64,000 nt of DNA from SFEL01 sp045603585 (GCA_045603585.1 JAZUMK010000030.1:1-64000); one strand, 5' to 3'. Counted from the stretch's first letter, positions 15,634 to 24,576 are shown. Notes: generated from the letters alone by a model not told the origin. Numbers and translations are program-made.

Positions 15634-17148
15634 TCAAGCACCTCCCTTGATTCTCTTTGCCACACGTTTGCCTATGGTATCGCCCATTATGTAGGCGCAG
15701 CTGTAACCGTCGCCGCGGATGTAATGGCCGCCGCAGAAGCTGAGGCCGGGTATGGCGTAGTCTGTCTTTTCTCCTGCGGTACGGGCCATAAGGTTATCCC
15801 AGCCGGAGAGGCGATAGCCGTAAATGGTGCCTTCGGGTGTGCCGAGGTATCTGGCGAAGGTAACGGGGGTTGCCACGCTTATCTCTTCGATATGAGGCAT
15901 TATGGAGATATTCAGCGCCTTTTCGGCATCCTCTATATACTTCCTGGCAAGGGCATTCTTCCATTTTTTGTAATCCTGGGGCTTAAGGTCCTTGGGAACG
16001 TCTCCGCCGTAAATGGGCATAGTGAAGAACAGGGTGCAGGTGCCCTCGGGGGAACTGTCGGGGATTACATTGTTCAAGCAGTTTACTATGTACAGGCCGT
16101 CCTCCAGACGGGTGTCGTTCTGTACGCGGGGATCCGGATGACCCTGAATGAATACCGTATAATCCTTAAGGCCAAGCTCCTCTGCGGTGCAGTCCAGACC
16201 AAGATAGATGGTGGCTACGGATATGCCGAAATCGCGGGCATTGGCAAGCTTGAGGTTCTGCTCCGGGATCACGCTCTGGTCGCTCATGTTGAATACGTTA
16301 TTGGGAATAACGTTGGAGATGACCTCTGTGGAGTAAAGCTCCTCGCCGTTTGCAACAACGCCTGCCACGCTGCCATCCTCATGATAAAGGAACTTGGTAA
16401 CTTCGCTGTTGTAGCGTACTTCGCCGCCGTTTTTTACAATAACATCCACCAGCGCGAGGGACATTTCGTGGGAGCGATGGCGGGGCATTGCGGCGCCGTC
16501 CACAACGTAGTCGTGTACCATATTGAGAAAGTGCATTGCGTTCAGTTCGTCTGTGGGTACGCCCAGATAACCCCAGTATGTGTTGATTATATCCTGAGCG
16601 GCCTTGGGTATGCCAAGGGCTGTCATGACCTGCTCTACGGAGTGGCCTGCCACACGCATAAAGTCGGTATGCTTAAGCAGCATGGTGAGGCCCTTGGGCT
16701 TGCCCTTCATTGCGTATATGTATGCGATCGCTGCGTCTATTTTAGGCTTGAGGGCAAGGAAGGCGCGTACGTTTTCCTTGCAGCCGGGAACGGCATCATC
16801 CACGCTCTGGCAGAAATCCTCTATGCCCGCTTTGAGCACCAGGTCGTAATTGCCGGCTTTGTTTATTACGCGGAAAATATCGTGCTCATATTCCCAGTTT
16901 ATCTTGGTGCCCAGCTCATCCAGCACCTTGTAAACGGTATTGGGCTTTTCTTTGGTTCCTACGCTGCACAGCTCATGCAGAGACGGCTCAAACTCAAACC
17001 GCCCTCTGCGGAAGCTGGTGGCGCAGCCGCCGGGAAGGTTGTGCTTTTCAAGCAGCAGCGTTTTAAGGCCCGCTTTGGCAGTATTTGCCGCAGCAGCAAG
17101 GCCGCCGTTGCCTGCGCCAACCACTATGACATCGTATTTGTTGTCCAT
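15634..17148 (-). CDS. CrtI/phytoene desaturase-like FAD oxidoreductase
   Basis: A 504-residue flavoprotein with the FAD-binding motif VVGAGNGGLAAAANTAKAG at the N-terminus and EKHNLPGGCATSFRRG, the pair seen in carotenoid desaturases and retinol saturase. The C-terminal FAD segment is GLSFCGGHYIRGDGYSCAYIMG. No other carotenoid genes are nearby, so the substrate is probably not phytoene. Retinol-saturase-like enzymes reduce or isomerise C=C bonds in lipid-like compounds, and the companion 2Fe-2S reductase fits a reductive role in an anaerobe. A minus-strand promoter lies at 17199-17227. The substrate is unknown. Confidence 0.82.
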   Translation of the reverse strand: MDNKYDVIVVGAGNGGLAAAANTAKAGLKTLLLEKHNLPGGCATSFRRGRFEFEPSLHELCSVGTKEKPNTVYKVLDELGTKINWEYEHDIFRVINKAGNYDLVLKAGIEDFCQSVDDAVPGCKENVRAFLALKPKIDAAIAYIYAMKGKPKGLTMLLKHTDFMRVAGHSVEQVMTALGIPKAAQDIINTYWGYLGVPTDELNAMHFLNMVHDYVVDGAAMPRHRSHEMSLALVDVIVKNGGEVRYNSEVTKFLYHEDGSVAGVVANGEELYSTEVISNVIPNNVFNMSDQSVIPEQNLKLANARDFGISVATIYLGLDCTAEELGLKDYTVFIQGHPDPRVQNDTRLEDGLYIVNCLNNVIPDSSPEGTCTLFFTMPIYGGDVPKDLKPQDYKKWKNALARKYIEDAEKALNISIMPHIEEISVATPVTFARYLGTPEGTIYGYRLSGWDNLMARTAGEKTDYAIPGLSFCGGHYIRGDGYSCAYIMGDTIGKRVAKRIKGGA

Positions 17149-17198
17149 AATGCTCCTCCTTTGCCTGATATGATTAAATAAAGATATGTCTTGTTTTC

Positions 17199-17227
17199 AG
17201 CATAACACCATATATCTGCCGGTTCAA
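17199..17227 (-). promoter_or_regulatory. promoter of the CrtI-like/reductase operon
   Basis: On the minus strand TTGAAC (17227-17222), a 17-base spacer and TATGCT (17204-17199). Confidence 0.55.
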
Positions 17228-17277
17228 GGATAATATATAAAAAGAGCAAATAAACAATGTGCGATGAAAAAACATTG

Positions 17278-17292
17278 CGTGATGTTATCACG
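17278..17292. promoter_or_regulatory. inverted repeat, possible CRP/FNR-type operator
   Basis: CGTGAT-GTT-ATCACG is a perfect inverted repeat with a 3-base centre. Its GTGA/TCAC halves resemble CRP/FNR-family sites, though the spacing is unusual. It lies about 20 bases before a TATAAT (17314-17319) and 70 bases before the rhodanese gene. A related GTGCGATG lies just upstream. Confidence 0.45.
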
Positions 17293-17361
17293 GAATGAAT
17301 TATTTTATGGAATTATAATGTCTGTATCACAAATGAAAATCCAACAATAAGGAGCGATAAT

Positions 17362-17682
17362 ATGGGTCTTTTTGATTTTTTAAAACAGCCGGATATCAAT
17401 AACGGAATAAAGGAATACAGCCAAACATCAGGCGCGGTGCTGCTGGATGTGAGAACCTATCAGGAATACAGGAGCGGCCACATACCCGGCAGCCAAAATG
17501 TTCCTTTGCAGGCCATTGACAGGGTAGAGGAGAGGTTGGAAAATAAAGATACCCCGCTGTATGTATACTGTCAATCCGGGGCACGAAGCCGGCAGGCAGC
17601 AAGGATACTGAAGCAGATGGGCTACAGTAATGTAAACAATATTGGCGGCATTGCCGCTTATTACGGAAAGGTGGAGCGATAA
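17362..17682 (+). CDS. single-domain rhodanese-like sulfurtransferase
   Basis: A 106-residue rhodanese domain. The opening LLDVRTYQEYRSGHIPGSQNV carries the CH2A-like motif, and the active loop is CQSGARS, with the sulfur-carrying Cys near residue 72. It would bind or move persulfide sulfur in the cytoplasm. It is followed after one base by the CoA-disulfide reductase gene, whose protein ends in a second rhodanese domain, so both probably handle polysulfide or CoA persulfide. Confidence 0.9.
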   Translation: MGLFDFLKQPDINNGIKEYSQTSGAVLLDVRTYQEYRSGHIPGSQNVPLQAIDRVEERLENKDTPLYVYCQSGARSRQAARILKQMGYSNVNNIGGIAAYYGKVER

Positions 17683-17683
17683 T

Positions 17684-19375
17684 ATGAAGGTTGTTATTGT
17701 TGGCGGAGTGGCAGGCGGAGCAACCGCCGCAGCCCGTATCAGAAGGCTGGATGAGCAGGCGGAGATAGTGGTATTTGAGCGTTCGGGATATATTTCCTAT
17801 GCAAACTGCGGCCTGCCTTATTATATCGGCGATGTGATAACGGACCCGGAGGAGCTGACTCTTCAGACTCCTGAAAGCTTCTTTTCACGCTTTCGCGTAA
17901 ATATGAAAGTACGGCATGAAGTGACTGCAATCCATCCCGACAGAAAAACGGTTTCCGTGAAGAACCTTATAACAGGTGAGGAGTTTGAGGAAAGCTACGA
18001 TAAGCTGATACTTTCTCCCGGGGCAAGGCCTGCTCAGCCCAGGCTTCCCGGCGTAGGCATAGATAAGGTGTTTACCCTCCGCACCGTGGAAGATACCTTC
18101 CGCATAAAGAGGTATATCAATGAATATCAGCCAAAATCCGCGGTGCTGGCAGGCGGAGGCTTCATCAGCCTTGAGCTTGCGGAAAACCTCCGGGAGCTGG
18201 GAATGGATGTTACCATTGTTCAGCGGCCCAGGCAGCTGATGAATCCCTTTGATCAGGATATGGCGGCCTTTATCCACGGCGAAATGCGCAAAAATGGCGT
18301 AAAGCTTGCTTTGGGCCATACCGTCGAGGGTTTTGAGGAAAAGGACGGCGGCGTGGATGTGCTTCTGAAGGATGAAGCTCCCCTTCACGGAGATATGGTG
18401 GTGCTTGCTATCGGCGTTGCACCTGATACTGCTCTTGCAAAAGAGGCGGGCATAGAGCTTGGTATAAAGGACAGCATACTTGTAAACGACAGGATGGAAA
18501 CCTCTGTGCCTGACATATATGCCGCAGGCGACGCTGTGCAGGTGAAGCATTTTGTAACCGGTCAGGACGCGCTGATTTCCCTTGCGGGGCCTGCAAATAA
18601 GCAGGGGCGTATCATAGCGGATAACATCTGTGGCGGAGACAGCAGATATAAGGGCAGTCTGGGCAGCAGCGTTATCAAGGTGTTTGGGATTACCGCCGCC
18701 GCAACCGGCCTTAACGAAACCAATGCCCGAAAAGCCGGGCTGAATGTGGATACCGTGATACTTTCTCCCATGAGCCATGCGGGCTATTATCCAGGCGGAA
18801 GGGTGATGACCATGAAGGTGGTATTTGAAAAGGAAACATACCGTCTGCTGGGCGCACAGATCGTGGGAGCGGAAGGCGTAGACAAGCGCATTGACGTGCT
18901 GGCCACTGCCATCCATGCAGGGCTGAAGGCCACTCAGCTGAAGGATCTGGACCTTGCCTATGCGCCGCCGTATTCTTCCGCAAAGGACCCTGTAAATATG
19001 GCAGGCTTCATGATAGACAATATTGCCGGCGGTACACTTAAGCAGTGGCATTTTGCGGACGCAGAAAAACTGCCCCGGGATGGCAGTGTAACCTTGCTGG
19101 ATACCCGTACCGTGGGAGAATACAGCCGGGGCCATATAGACGGCTTCAGCAATATCCCTGTGGATGAGCTTCGTGAGCGTCTTGATGAGATAGAAAAGGG
19201 AAAGCCCATATATGTTATCTGCCAGAGCGGTTTACGCAGCTATATCGCCTGCAGGATTCTTGAGGGCAATGGATATGAAGCATACAATTTCTCCGGCGGG
19301 TTCCGTTTCTACGATGCGGTTAAGAATGACCGGGCAATTATAGAAGCCGCATTTGACTGCGGAATGGATAAATAA
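17684..19375 (+). CDS. CoA-disulfide reductase fused to rhodanese (CoADR-Rhd)
   Basis: A 563-residue fusion starting at ATG 17684, one base after the rhodanese stop and behind GGTGGA. Residues 1-450 are a pyridine-nucleotide disulfide reductase: FAD motif VIVGGVAGGATAAARIRR, single active cysteine in SYANCGLPYYIG (about residue 43), a second nucleotide motif AVLAGGGFISLELAENL, and DIYAAGDAV. Residues about 460-560 are a rhodanese domain with LLDTRTVGEYSRGHI and active loop CQSGLRS. Such fusions reduce CoA disulfide, CoA persulfide or polysulfide with NAD(P)H. They are tied to redox balance and sulfur use in anaerobes. A terminator follows. Confidence 0.9.
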   Translation: MKVVIVGGVAGGATAAARIRRLDEQAEIVVFERSGYISYANCGLPYYIGDVITDPEELTLQTPESFFSRFRVNMKVRHEVTAIHPDRKTVSVKNLITGEEFEESYDKLILSPGARPAQPRLPGVGIDKVFTLRTVEDTFRIKRYINEYQPKSAVLAGGGFISLELAENLRELGMDVTIVQRPRQLMNPFDQDMAAFIHGEMRKNGVKLALGHTVEGFEEKDGGVDVLLKDEAPLHGDMVVLAIGVAPDTALAKEAGIELGIKDSILVNDRMETSVPDIYAAGDAVQVKHFVTGQDALISLAGPANKQGRIIADNICGGDSRYKGSLGSSVIKVFGITAAATGLNETNARKAGLNVDTVILSPMSHAGYYPGGRVMTMKVVFEKETYRLLGAQIVGAEGVDKRIDVLATAIHAGLKATQLKDLDLAYAPPYSSAKDPVNMAGFMIDNIAGGTLKQWHFADAEKLPRDGSVTLLDTRTVGEYSRGHIDGFSNIPVDELRERLDEIEKGKPIYVICQSGLRSYIACRILEGNGYEAYNFSGGFRFYDAVKNDRAIIEAAFDCGMDK

Positions 19376-19403
19376 AAAATTCAATTTGTACAATATGCCA
19401 TAT

Positions 19404-19429
19404 AAAAAGCACCGCAAGGTGCTTTTTTT
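19404..19429 (+). terminator. terminator after CoADR-Rhd gene
   Basis: AAAAGCACC-GCAA-GGTGCTTTT followed by more T. The same hairpin sequence occurs at 55273-55294. Confidence 0.85.
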
Positions 19430-19622
19430 GATATAGGTGCTGTTTAATAAAAAATGGATTTTTGTATGGATTCCACAGATGCAGTATCAAAGGGAGGCTC
19501 GCAGGGGGTGGTTGCAAGGAGGAAAATCATATTCCTGCGGGCTGCTTCTGCAGCCTTTAAACTTTTGCCTTATTATGTTATTCTATATTGGAAAATAACA
19601 TTTTCACAGGAGATATTCCATT

Positions 19623-20915
19623 ATGGCAAAACAGACAAACACGGCTTTGCGTTCGGATGTTATCTATTCCATCTACATAAGAAACCATACTCCCGAAGGC
19701 ACTTTCAGCGCCGTTATACCTGACCTTGACCGCATAAAGGCGTTGGGTACGGATATAATATGGTTTTTACCCATACATCCCATAGGCGTAAAAGGCAAAA
19801 AGGGAAGCCTGGGCTGCCCCTATGCAAATAAGGATTACCGTACTGTAAACCCCGAATACGGCACAATGGAAGATTTTCGCCGTCTGGTGGATGAAATTCA
19901 TGCCCGTGGTATGAAGTGCATAATAGACGTGGTATATAATCACACTTCTCCCGATTCCACACTGACCGTGGAACATCCTGAGTTTTTCTATCGTAAGCAG
20001 GACGGTACCATGGGTAATCACGTGGGTGATTGGACAGACGTTGTGGATCTGGACTATACCTGCAGGGAGCTTTGGGATTATCAGGTTGAATCCCTTGTTA
20101 TGTGGGCAGGTATAGTCGATGGTTTCCGCTGCGATGTGGCAAGCTTTGTGCCGGTGGAGTTCTGGCTCAGAGCCAGAGAGGCGGTGGAAAAGGTGCGTCC
20201 CGGCTGCATATGGCTTGCAGAAACGGTACACGGCGGCTTTGGTCAGTTTGCCCGCAAGAGCGGCCTGTATTCCGCCAATGACTACGATATGTTTGCAGCC
20301 TTTGATATGGAATATGATTACGATATCCGTGAGGTATTTGACCGTTATCTTAAGGGCGAAGCAAATCTGTCAAATTACATAGATATGCTGAATTTTCAGG
20401 AGTGTGCCTATCCGGATAACCATATAAAAATGCGCTGTCTGGAAAATCATGACCAGCCCCGCATATGCTCCTTTATAAAGGATGACCGTTCCCTTGAAAA
20501 CTTTACCGCATTCCTTTACTTCCTCAAGGGGACGACCCTCATTTACGCAGGACAGGAATATAAGGAAGACCATGTACCCAGCCTTTTTGATAAGGATGTA
20601 TTCCGCAGGGATGCAGGTAAGGATATAAGCCCGATGTTTGCAGAGCTGTACAGGCTCAAAAAGGACGTTCTTTCCCCTGAAGATTACTTCAAGGGCGGCG
20701 CAGATGATGCAAATCATATCGCTATACTGGAGAGGGATGACAATATCAACAAAAAAGTTGGCATATTCAGCCTCAAGGGCATGAGCGCGGATGTGAAGGT
20801 AAATCTGCCTGATGGAAATTATATAAACCATCTTAACGGCAGTTCTGCTGCAGTAATTGATGGAACAATCAGATGCGGCGGAAGCCCGATAGTAATTTCA
20901 GCATCATCAAATTAA
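19623..20915 (+). CDS. GH13 alpha-amylase-family glycosidase
   Basis: A 430-residue intracellular enzyme without a signal peptide, on the short side for the family. Its (beta/alpha)8 barrel shows the GH13 conserved regions in order: DVVYNHTS (region I, about residue 105), GFRCDVASF (region II, nucleophile Asp, about 173), WLAETVHG (region III, acid/base Glu) and LENHDQPR (region IV, stabilising Asp). The C-terminal part is a small beta domain. It should act on alpha-glucan or malto-oligosaccharide or a related alpha-glucoside taken into the cell. No sugar transporter is adjacent. The exact specificity is not predictable by eye. Confidence 0.9.
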   Translation: MAKQTNTALRSDVIYSIYIRNHTPEGTFSAVIPDLDRIKALGTDIIWFLPIHPIGVKGKKGSLGCPYANKDYRTVNPEYGTMEDFRRLVDEIHARGMKCIIDVVYNHTSPDSTLTVEHPEFFYRKQDGTMGNHVGDWTDVVDLDYTCRELWDYQVESLVMWAGIVDGFRCDVASFVPVEFWLRAREAVEKVRPGCIWLAETVHGGFGQFARKSGLYSANDYDMFAAFDMEYDYDIREVFDRYLKGEANLSNYIDMLNFQECAYPDNHIKMRCLENHDQPRICSFIKDDRSLENFTAFLYFLKGTTLIYAGQEYKEDHVPSLFDKDVFRRDAGKDISPMFAELYRLKKDVLSPEDYFKGGADDANHIAILERDDNINKKVGIFSLKGMSADVKVNLPDGNYINHLNGSSAAVIDGTIRCGGSPIVISASSN

Positions 20916-20923
20916 ACTTAAAC

Positions 20924-20966
20924 AGCATGCACCGCAAATACATAAATTTTGCGGTGCTGCTTTTAT
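20924..20966 (+). terminator. terminator after GH13 gene
   Basis: CACCGCAAA (20930-20938) pairs with TTTGCGGTG (20948-20956), extended by AGCA/TGCT, followed by TTTT. Confidence 0.7.
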
Positions 20967-21011
20967 GTGATGATTTTTTTCAGCATATAATAAGAGGCGG
21001 AGCGATTTTAT

Positions 21012-21040
21012 TTGCTGTGCGGGTGGTTTTGGGATATACT
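21012..21040 (+). promoter_or_regulatory. promoter of the cyclic-nucleotide cassette
   Basis: TTGCTG (21012-21017), a 17-base spacer and TATACT (21035-21040), about 75 bases before the first gene. Confidence 0.6.
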
Positions 21041-21114
21041 ATTAATGGATACAAATCTACTGTTATGTATAAAGCAGCATTGTCGGCCATATTTGGAAAG
21101 GCGGTATAAGGCCT

Positions 21115-21612
21115 GTGTCAGAATCATCAAGAGAATATAAATCATATAAAAAAGGCGAGATAATATTTAAACAGGGAGACCCTGCGGATTGTATGTATGA
21201 TATCCGCTGGGGCAGCGTTGGCATATACCTTAATTACGGTACATCCGGCGAAAAGATGCTGGCACAGCTCAGAGGAGATGATATCTTCGGTGAAATGGGC
21301 CTTGTGGATGAGGCGCCCCGCAGCGCCACGGCTGTTGCGCTGGAGAGGGAAACCAGGGTGGAGGTAATAAACCGCAATACCTTCAGCCGTTATCTCAAGG
21401 AGCGGCCGGAAAAGGTTATCGCAGTTATGCAGAGCATGGGCAAGCGCATACGCGACCTTACGGACGATTACATGGAGGCATGCCGCGCCATAAAGGAAGC
21501 CGTGGAGTCCCAGCAGGAGGGCAGGGAAAAGAGCGGCTGGTTTAAGGACAGGGCCGGACGGTTTGTGGAGGAGTATAAAGGAGCTTCACAAAACTATACA
21601 GATAAGGAGTGA
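21115..21612 (+). CDS. cyclic nucleotide-binding domain protein (first of tandem pair)
   Basis: A 165-residue protein from GTG 21115. Residues 8-120 form a CRP-type cyclic-nucleotide-binding domain (YKKGEIIFKQGDPADCMYDI at the start). Its phosphate-binding cassette is intact: FGEMGLVDEAPRSATAVALE, with the Arg that holds the cyclic phosphate. There is no DNA-binding helix-turn-helix. Instead a helical tail (RIRDLTDDYMEACRAIKEAV, then a SGWFKDRAGRFVEEY segment) follows, so it is a sensor that may dock on a partner. The next gene encodes a paralogue, and a nucleotide cyclase lies two genes on. The weak ribosome site leaves the start less certain. Confidence 0.85.
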   Translation: MSESSREYKSYKKGEIIFKQGDPADCMYDIRWGSVGIYLNYGTSGEKMLAQLRGDDIFGEMGLVDEAPRSATAVALERETRVEVINRNTFSRYLKERPEKVIAVMQSMGKRIRDLTDDYMEACRAIKEAVESQQEGREKSGWFKDRAGRFVEEYKGASQNYTDKE

Positions 21613-21620
21613 CATCAGGC

Positions 21621-22142
21621 ATGGAAGATATGCTCCGTTATTATAAAAAGGGCGATGTCATATTTGAAGAAGGCAGCTTTGAAATGTGGATGTATGTGCT
21701 CAATAAGGGCCGCGTAGGCATATTTGCAGGCTATGGCGGGCCGGATGAAAGGATGCTTACAGAGATAAGCGGAGGGCATGGCGCAACATTCGGCGAAATG
21801 GGCCTGATCGATTCCAAGCGCCGCTCTGCAACAGCGGTGGCCCTTGAGGATATAGAGGTTTGCCTTATCAGCGGCGCAAACTTCGGCAGTTACTTTGGCG
21901 ATGACCCGGACGTATTGCTGGATATGATGAAAAACATGAGCAGGCGTATACGGCTGCTGACCGCTGATTATATGGATGCCTGCAGGGTGGTAACCGAAAT
22001 TATCGAAGGCGAAAAAGAAAAAAAGTCTGCCGGCAGCTGGTTTGTTGAAAAGGTAAGCAAATTTATCAGCGACTATGCCGAGGCCATAGCAAGCGTCAGC
22101 GACAGCGGAACAATATACAACATTCAGGACAGCAACAGGTAA
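21621..22142 (+). CDS. cyclic nucleotide-binding domain protein (second of tandem pair)
   Basis: A 173-residue paralogue of the preceding protein. ATG 21621 follows AAGGAG by 11 bases; a GTG at 21609 lies inside that ribosome site and was rejected. The domain has YYKKGDVIFEEGSFEMWMYV and the cassette FGEMGLIDSKRRSATAVALE. The tail again ends in a helical RIRLLTADYMDACRVVTEII and a SWFVEKVSKFISDYAEA segment. The two proteins keep the same domain order and tail, so they arose by duplication and could form a heterodimer. Ser after the cassette Arg does not decide between cAMP and cGMP. Confidence 0.85.
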   Translation: MEDMLRYYKKGDVIFEEGSFEMWMYVLNKGRVGIFAGYGGPDERMLTEISGGHGATFGEMGLIDSKRRSATAVALEDIEVCLISGANFGSYFGDDPDVLLDMMKNMSRRIRLLTADYMDACRVVTEIIEGEKEKKSAGSWFVEKVSKFISDYAEAIASVSDSGTIYNIQDSNR

Positions 22143-22148
22143 TTTATT

Positions 22149-22934
22149 ATGTCAGAATTCCTTTTTCAGATACAGCCAAGATATGCTGAGCGGGATAAGC
22201 TCTGCGAATTTGCATTGCAGGAAAATCTCTGTTACGAACCTATAGAAATGTACATGGCTCCTGCCATGATAAATGAATCTCTTTGCAGTGAGCTGAAGAA
22301 TTGGCACAAAAGCCTTGGCCGTACAAGGGCGATCCACGGTGCATTTATAGACGTAAATCCCGTCAGTGCATCTGCTGCTGTAAGGGAACATTCCAGAGCC
22401 TGCTGTGAGGACAGCTGCCTTTTTGCCAAAGAGCTGGGGGCAGAGCAGGTTGTGTTTCATTCAAGCTGCGCGCCTTTTTTGAGGGGAGCATATATTGATA
22501 CATGGGCCAATGCGGCTGCAGGGTATTTTACAGAGCTTGCCGAAAAACACCATATTACCATCTGTTTGGAAAACAGCATGGATATCGACCCTGATCCGCT
22601 GGAAGCCGTAATGAAAAGGGTATCCGGCGACAGGGTAAAGGTGTGTCTGGATATAGGCCATGTGAATTATTCAAATGCCCCGATGGAAGCCTGGTTTGAC
22701 AGGCTGGGAGATTATATCGGCTATCTGCATCTGTCGGACAATAATGGCAAATACGATGACCATCTGCCCCTTGGAGATGGCAGCGTGGATTGGGAAAAGG
22801 CGGATAAGCTGTGGCGGAGCCTTAACAGGGATGTTCCCATCACCCTTGAGGTAGGGGGCATGGATGGCGTGAAGAAATCATTGAACTATCTTAAGCGGCA
22901 CGGTTGGTTTTGCGGCGGAAAGGATGCAGAATGA
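22149..22934 (+). CDS. xylose isomerase-like TIM-barrel protein
   Basis: A 261-residue member of the AP-endonuclease-2/sugar-phosphate isomerase superfamily. Metal-ligand strands are visible: ICLENSM (Glu), VCLDIGHVNY (Asp/His), YLHLSDNNGKYDDHLPLGDG (His/Asp cluster) and ITLEVGG (Glu). These fit a divalent-metal isomerase, epimerase or phosphodiesterase-like hydrolase. It starts six bases after the second cyclic-nucleotide-binding gene and overlaps the cyclase gene by four bases, so it is an integral part of the cassette. Whether it acts on a sugar or on a nucleotide-derived compound is not known. Confidence 0.8.
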   Translation: MSEFLFQIQPRYAERDKLCEFALQENLCYEPIEMYMAPAMINESLCSELKNWHKSLGRTRAIHGAFIDVNPVSASAAVREHSRACCEDSCLFAKELGAEQVVFHSSCAPFLRGAYIDTWANAAAGYFTELAEKHHITICLENSMDIDPDPLEAVMKRVSGDRVKVCLDIGHVNYSNAPMEAWFDRLGDYIGYLHLSDNNGKYDDHLPLGDGSVDWEKADKLWRSLNRDVPITLEVGGMDGVKKSLNYLKRHGWFCGGKDAE

Positions 22935-24334
22935 GCACCACAAAGCTGACCTATGAAACCATAATGCGGGATATGGCGCAGGGTATAATCATCATCGATC
23001 TTGATGGTGCCATTACCTATGCCAATCCGGCTGCGGCCCGCATACTTGGACACAGTGAACAGGAATTGGTGGGGCAGAGCTTTGCCCGCTGTTCATTCTG
23101 CTTTGAGGGAAATGCATCCTTCAATCAGGCTATGCTGGATGCGGTATTCAGCGCTGCCCCTTCATACAGGGAAATAATCCCGTATTTTACCGGAGAAAGG
23201 TTCAAGCAGCTGTATGTTTCTACTTCCCACCTGAAAAACGATAACGGCGAAAAGGAAGGGATCATTGCGGCGCTGAGCGATGTGAGCGGCATTGTGGAGC
23301 TGGGAAATACCGCAGAAGCGATAGAGTATATCCATGGCCTCAACAAAAAGCTGGAAATGCGCAACAACCTCCTCAGTGATACCTTTGGCCGCTTTCTTTC
23401 CGACGAGATAGTTCATCAGCTTCTGGAAACGCCGAACGGCCTTGAAATGGGCGGAAAGAAGCGCTTTCTTACCATTCTCATGAGCGATCTGCGGGGCTTT
23501 ACCGCGTTGAGCGAAAGAATGGAGCCCCACGACCTGCTGGCAATGCTCAATCATTACTTTGGCGAGATGACCGAGATAATACAGCAAAGAAACGGCACCA
23601 TTATAGAGTTCATGGGTGATGCCATAGTTGCCGTATTTGGCGCACCCCTTGCCTCTGACTGCCACGCCTCGGAGGCTGTGGCCGCAGCGGTGGAGATGCA
23701 GGCCAAGATGGAAGCGGTAAACCGGTGGAATCTTCAGCGGGGATATCCCAGGCTGGAAATGGGCATCGGCATCAATACCGGCGATGTTATCATCGGCAAT
23801 ATCGGCTCGGAAAAGCGTACAAAATACGGCGTAGTCGGCAAGAATGCCAATCTGTGCGGACGCATCGAAAGCTATACAGTGGGCGGGCAGATATTGATAT
23901 CCCCCCAGACAAGGGAGCTTATCGGCGAGCCACTTGCGGTGGATAAGGAGCTGGTGGTATTTCCCAAAGGCATAGAGGCTCCTCTCGTGCTCACCAACGT
24001 TATGGGCATAGGCGGCAAATACGGCCTATCCTGTCAGCCTCAGGACGATGAAACCCTGATGCCTTTGGCCACCCCTTATAAGGTGGATTTTTACATCATC
24101 AAAGGCAAACACAGCGACCTTGAAGCGAACCGCGGCATAATCACCGCACTGTCTCCAAGGGAAGCAATACTGGAAACAAGCGCCGCCATAGAGGAATACG
24201 ACAATCTGCATCTTGAGATAGGCGCAAAGCTGTTCTGCAAGGTAACGGCCGGGGAAGAGCGGGGCTGGAGGCTGCGCTTTACCGCAATACCTCCCGAGTT
24301 TGATGCATGGTATAAAGATTGCATAAAATCCTGA
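22931..24334 (+). CDS. PAS-domain class III nucleotide cyclase
   Basis: A 467-residue protein starting at ATG 22931 (ATGA overlap with the previous stop). Residues about 5-120 form a PAS sensor (IIIIDLDGAITYANPAAARI). A short coiled linker with FGRFLSDEIVHQLL leads to the class III cyclase domain (about 175-350). Both metal-binding Asp are present (SDLRGFT and GDAIVAVFG), as are GIGINTGDVIIGNIGS and the transition-state Asn/Arg in GKNANLCGRIES. The last 110 residues form a separate, beta-rich domain of unknown type, possibly PilZ-like. It should make cAMP or cGMP in response to a signal at the PAS domain. It is cytoplasmic, with no membrane segment. Confidence 0.88.
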   Translation: MSTTKLTYETIMRDMAQGIIIIDLDGAITYANPAAARILGHSEQELVGQSFARCSFCFEGNASFNQAMLDAVFSAAPSYREIIPYFTGERFKQLYVSTSHLKNDNGEKEGIIAALSDVSGIVELGNTAEAIEYIHGLNKKLEMRNNLLSDTFGRFLSDEIVHQLLETPNGLEMGGKKRFLTILMSDLRGFTALSERMEPHDLLAMLNHYFGEMTEIIQQRNGTIIEFMGDAIVAVFGAPLASDCHASEAVAAAVEMQAKMEAVNRWNLQRGYPRLEMGIGINTGDVIIGNIGSEKRTKYGVVGKNANLCGRIESYTVGGQILISPQTRELIGEPLAVDKELVVFPKGIEAPLVLTNVMGIGGKYGLSCQPQDDETLMPLATPYKVDFYIIKGKHSDLEANRGIITALSPREAILETSAAIEEYDNLHLEIGAKLFCKVTAGEERGWRLRFTAIPPEFDAWYKDCIKS

Positions 24335-24576
24335 AAAACGCCAAATGCTATGTATCGAGCGGTGGTTTAAGGCATTTATCCCGATATTGAACATAAAAAT
24401 ATGTCCGGTTTTTTAGGGATTTGTAAATAATGCCGAATTCCCTTGAAATTTCAGGGATAAACCACTAAAATGTACCATACACTCTTATGTGGGCTTTTAT
24501 GGCTCGATAGGTATGGCTGCGGATTATTTTAACTTATGTGATAATTTCAGTCAAAGGATGATTGGAGGGTATCGAG

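Noticed and set aside
15568..17181. Plus-strand open frame of 537 residues
   Set aside because: Antisense to the CrtI-like gene, whose FAD motifs and operon coupling are clear; no domain is seen in the shadow frame.
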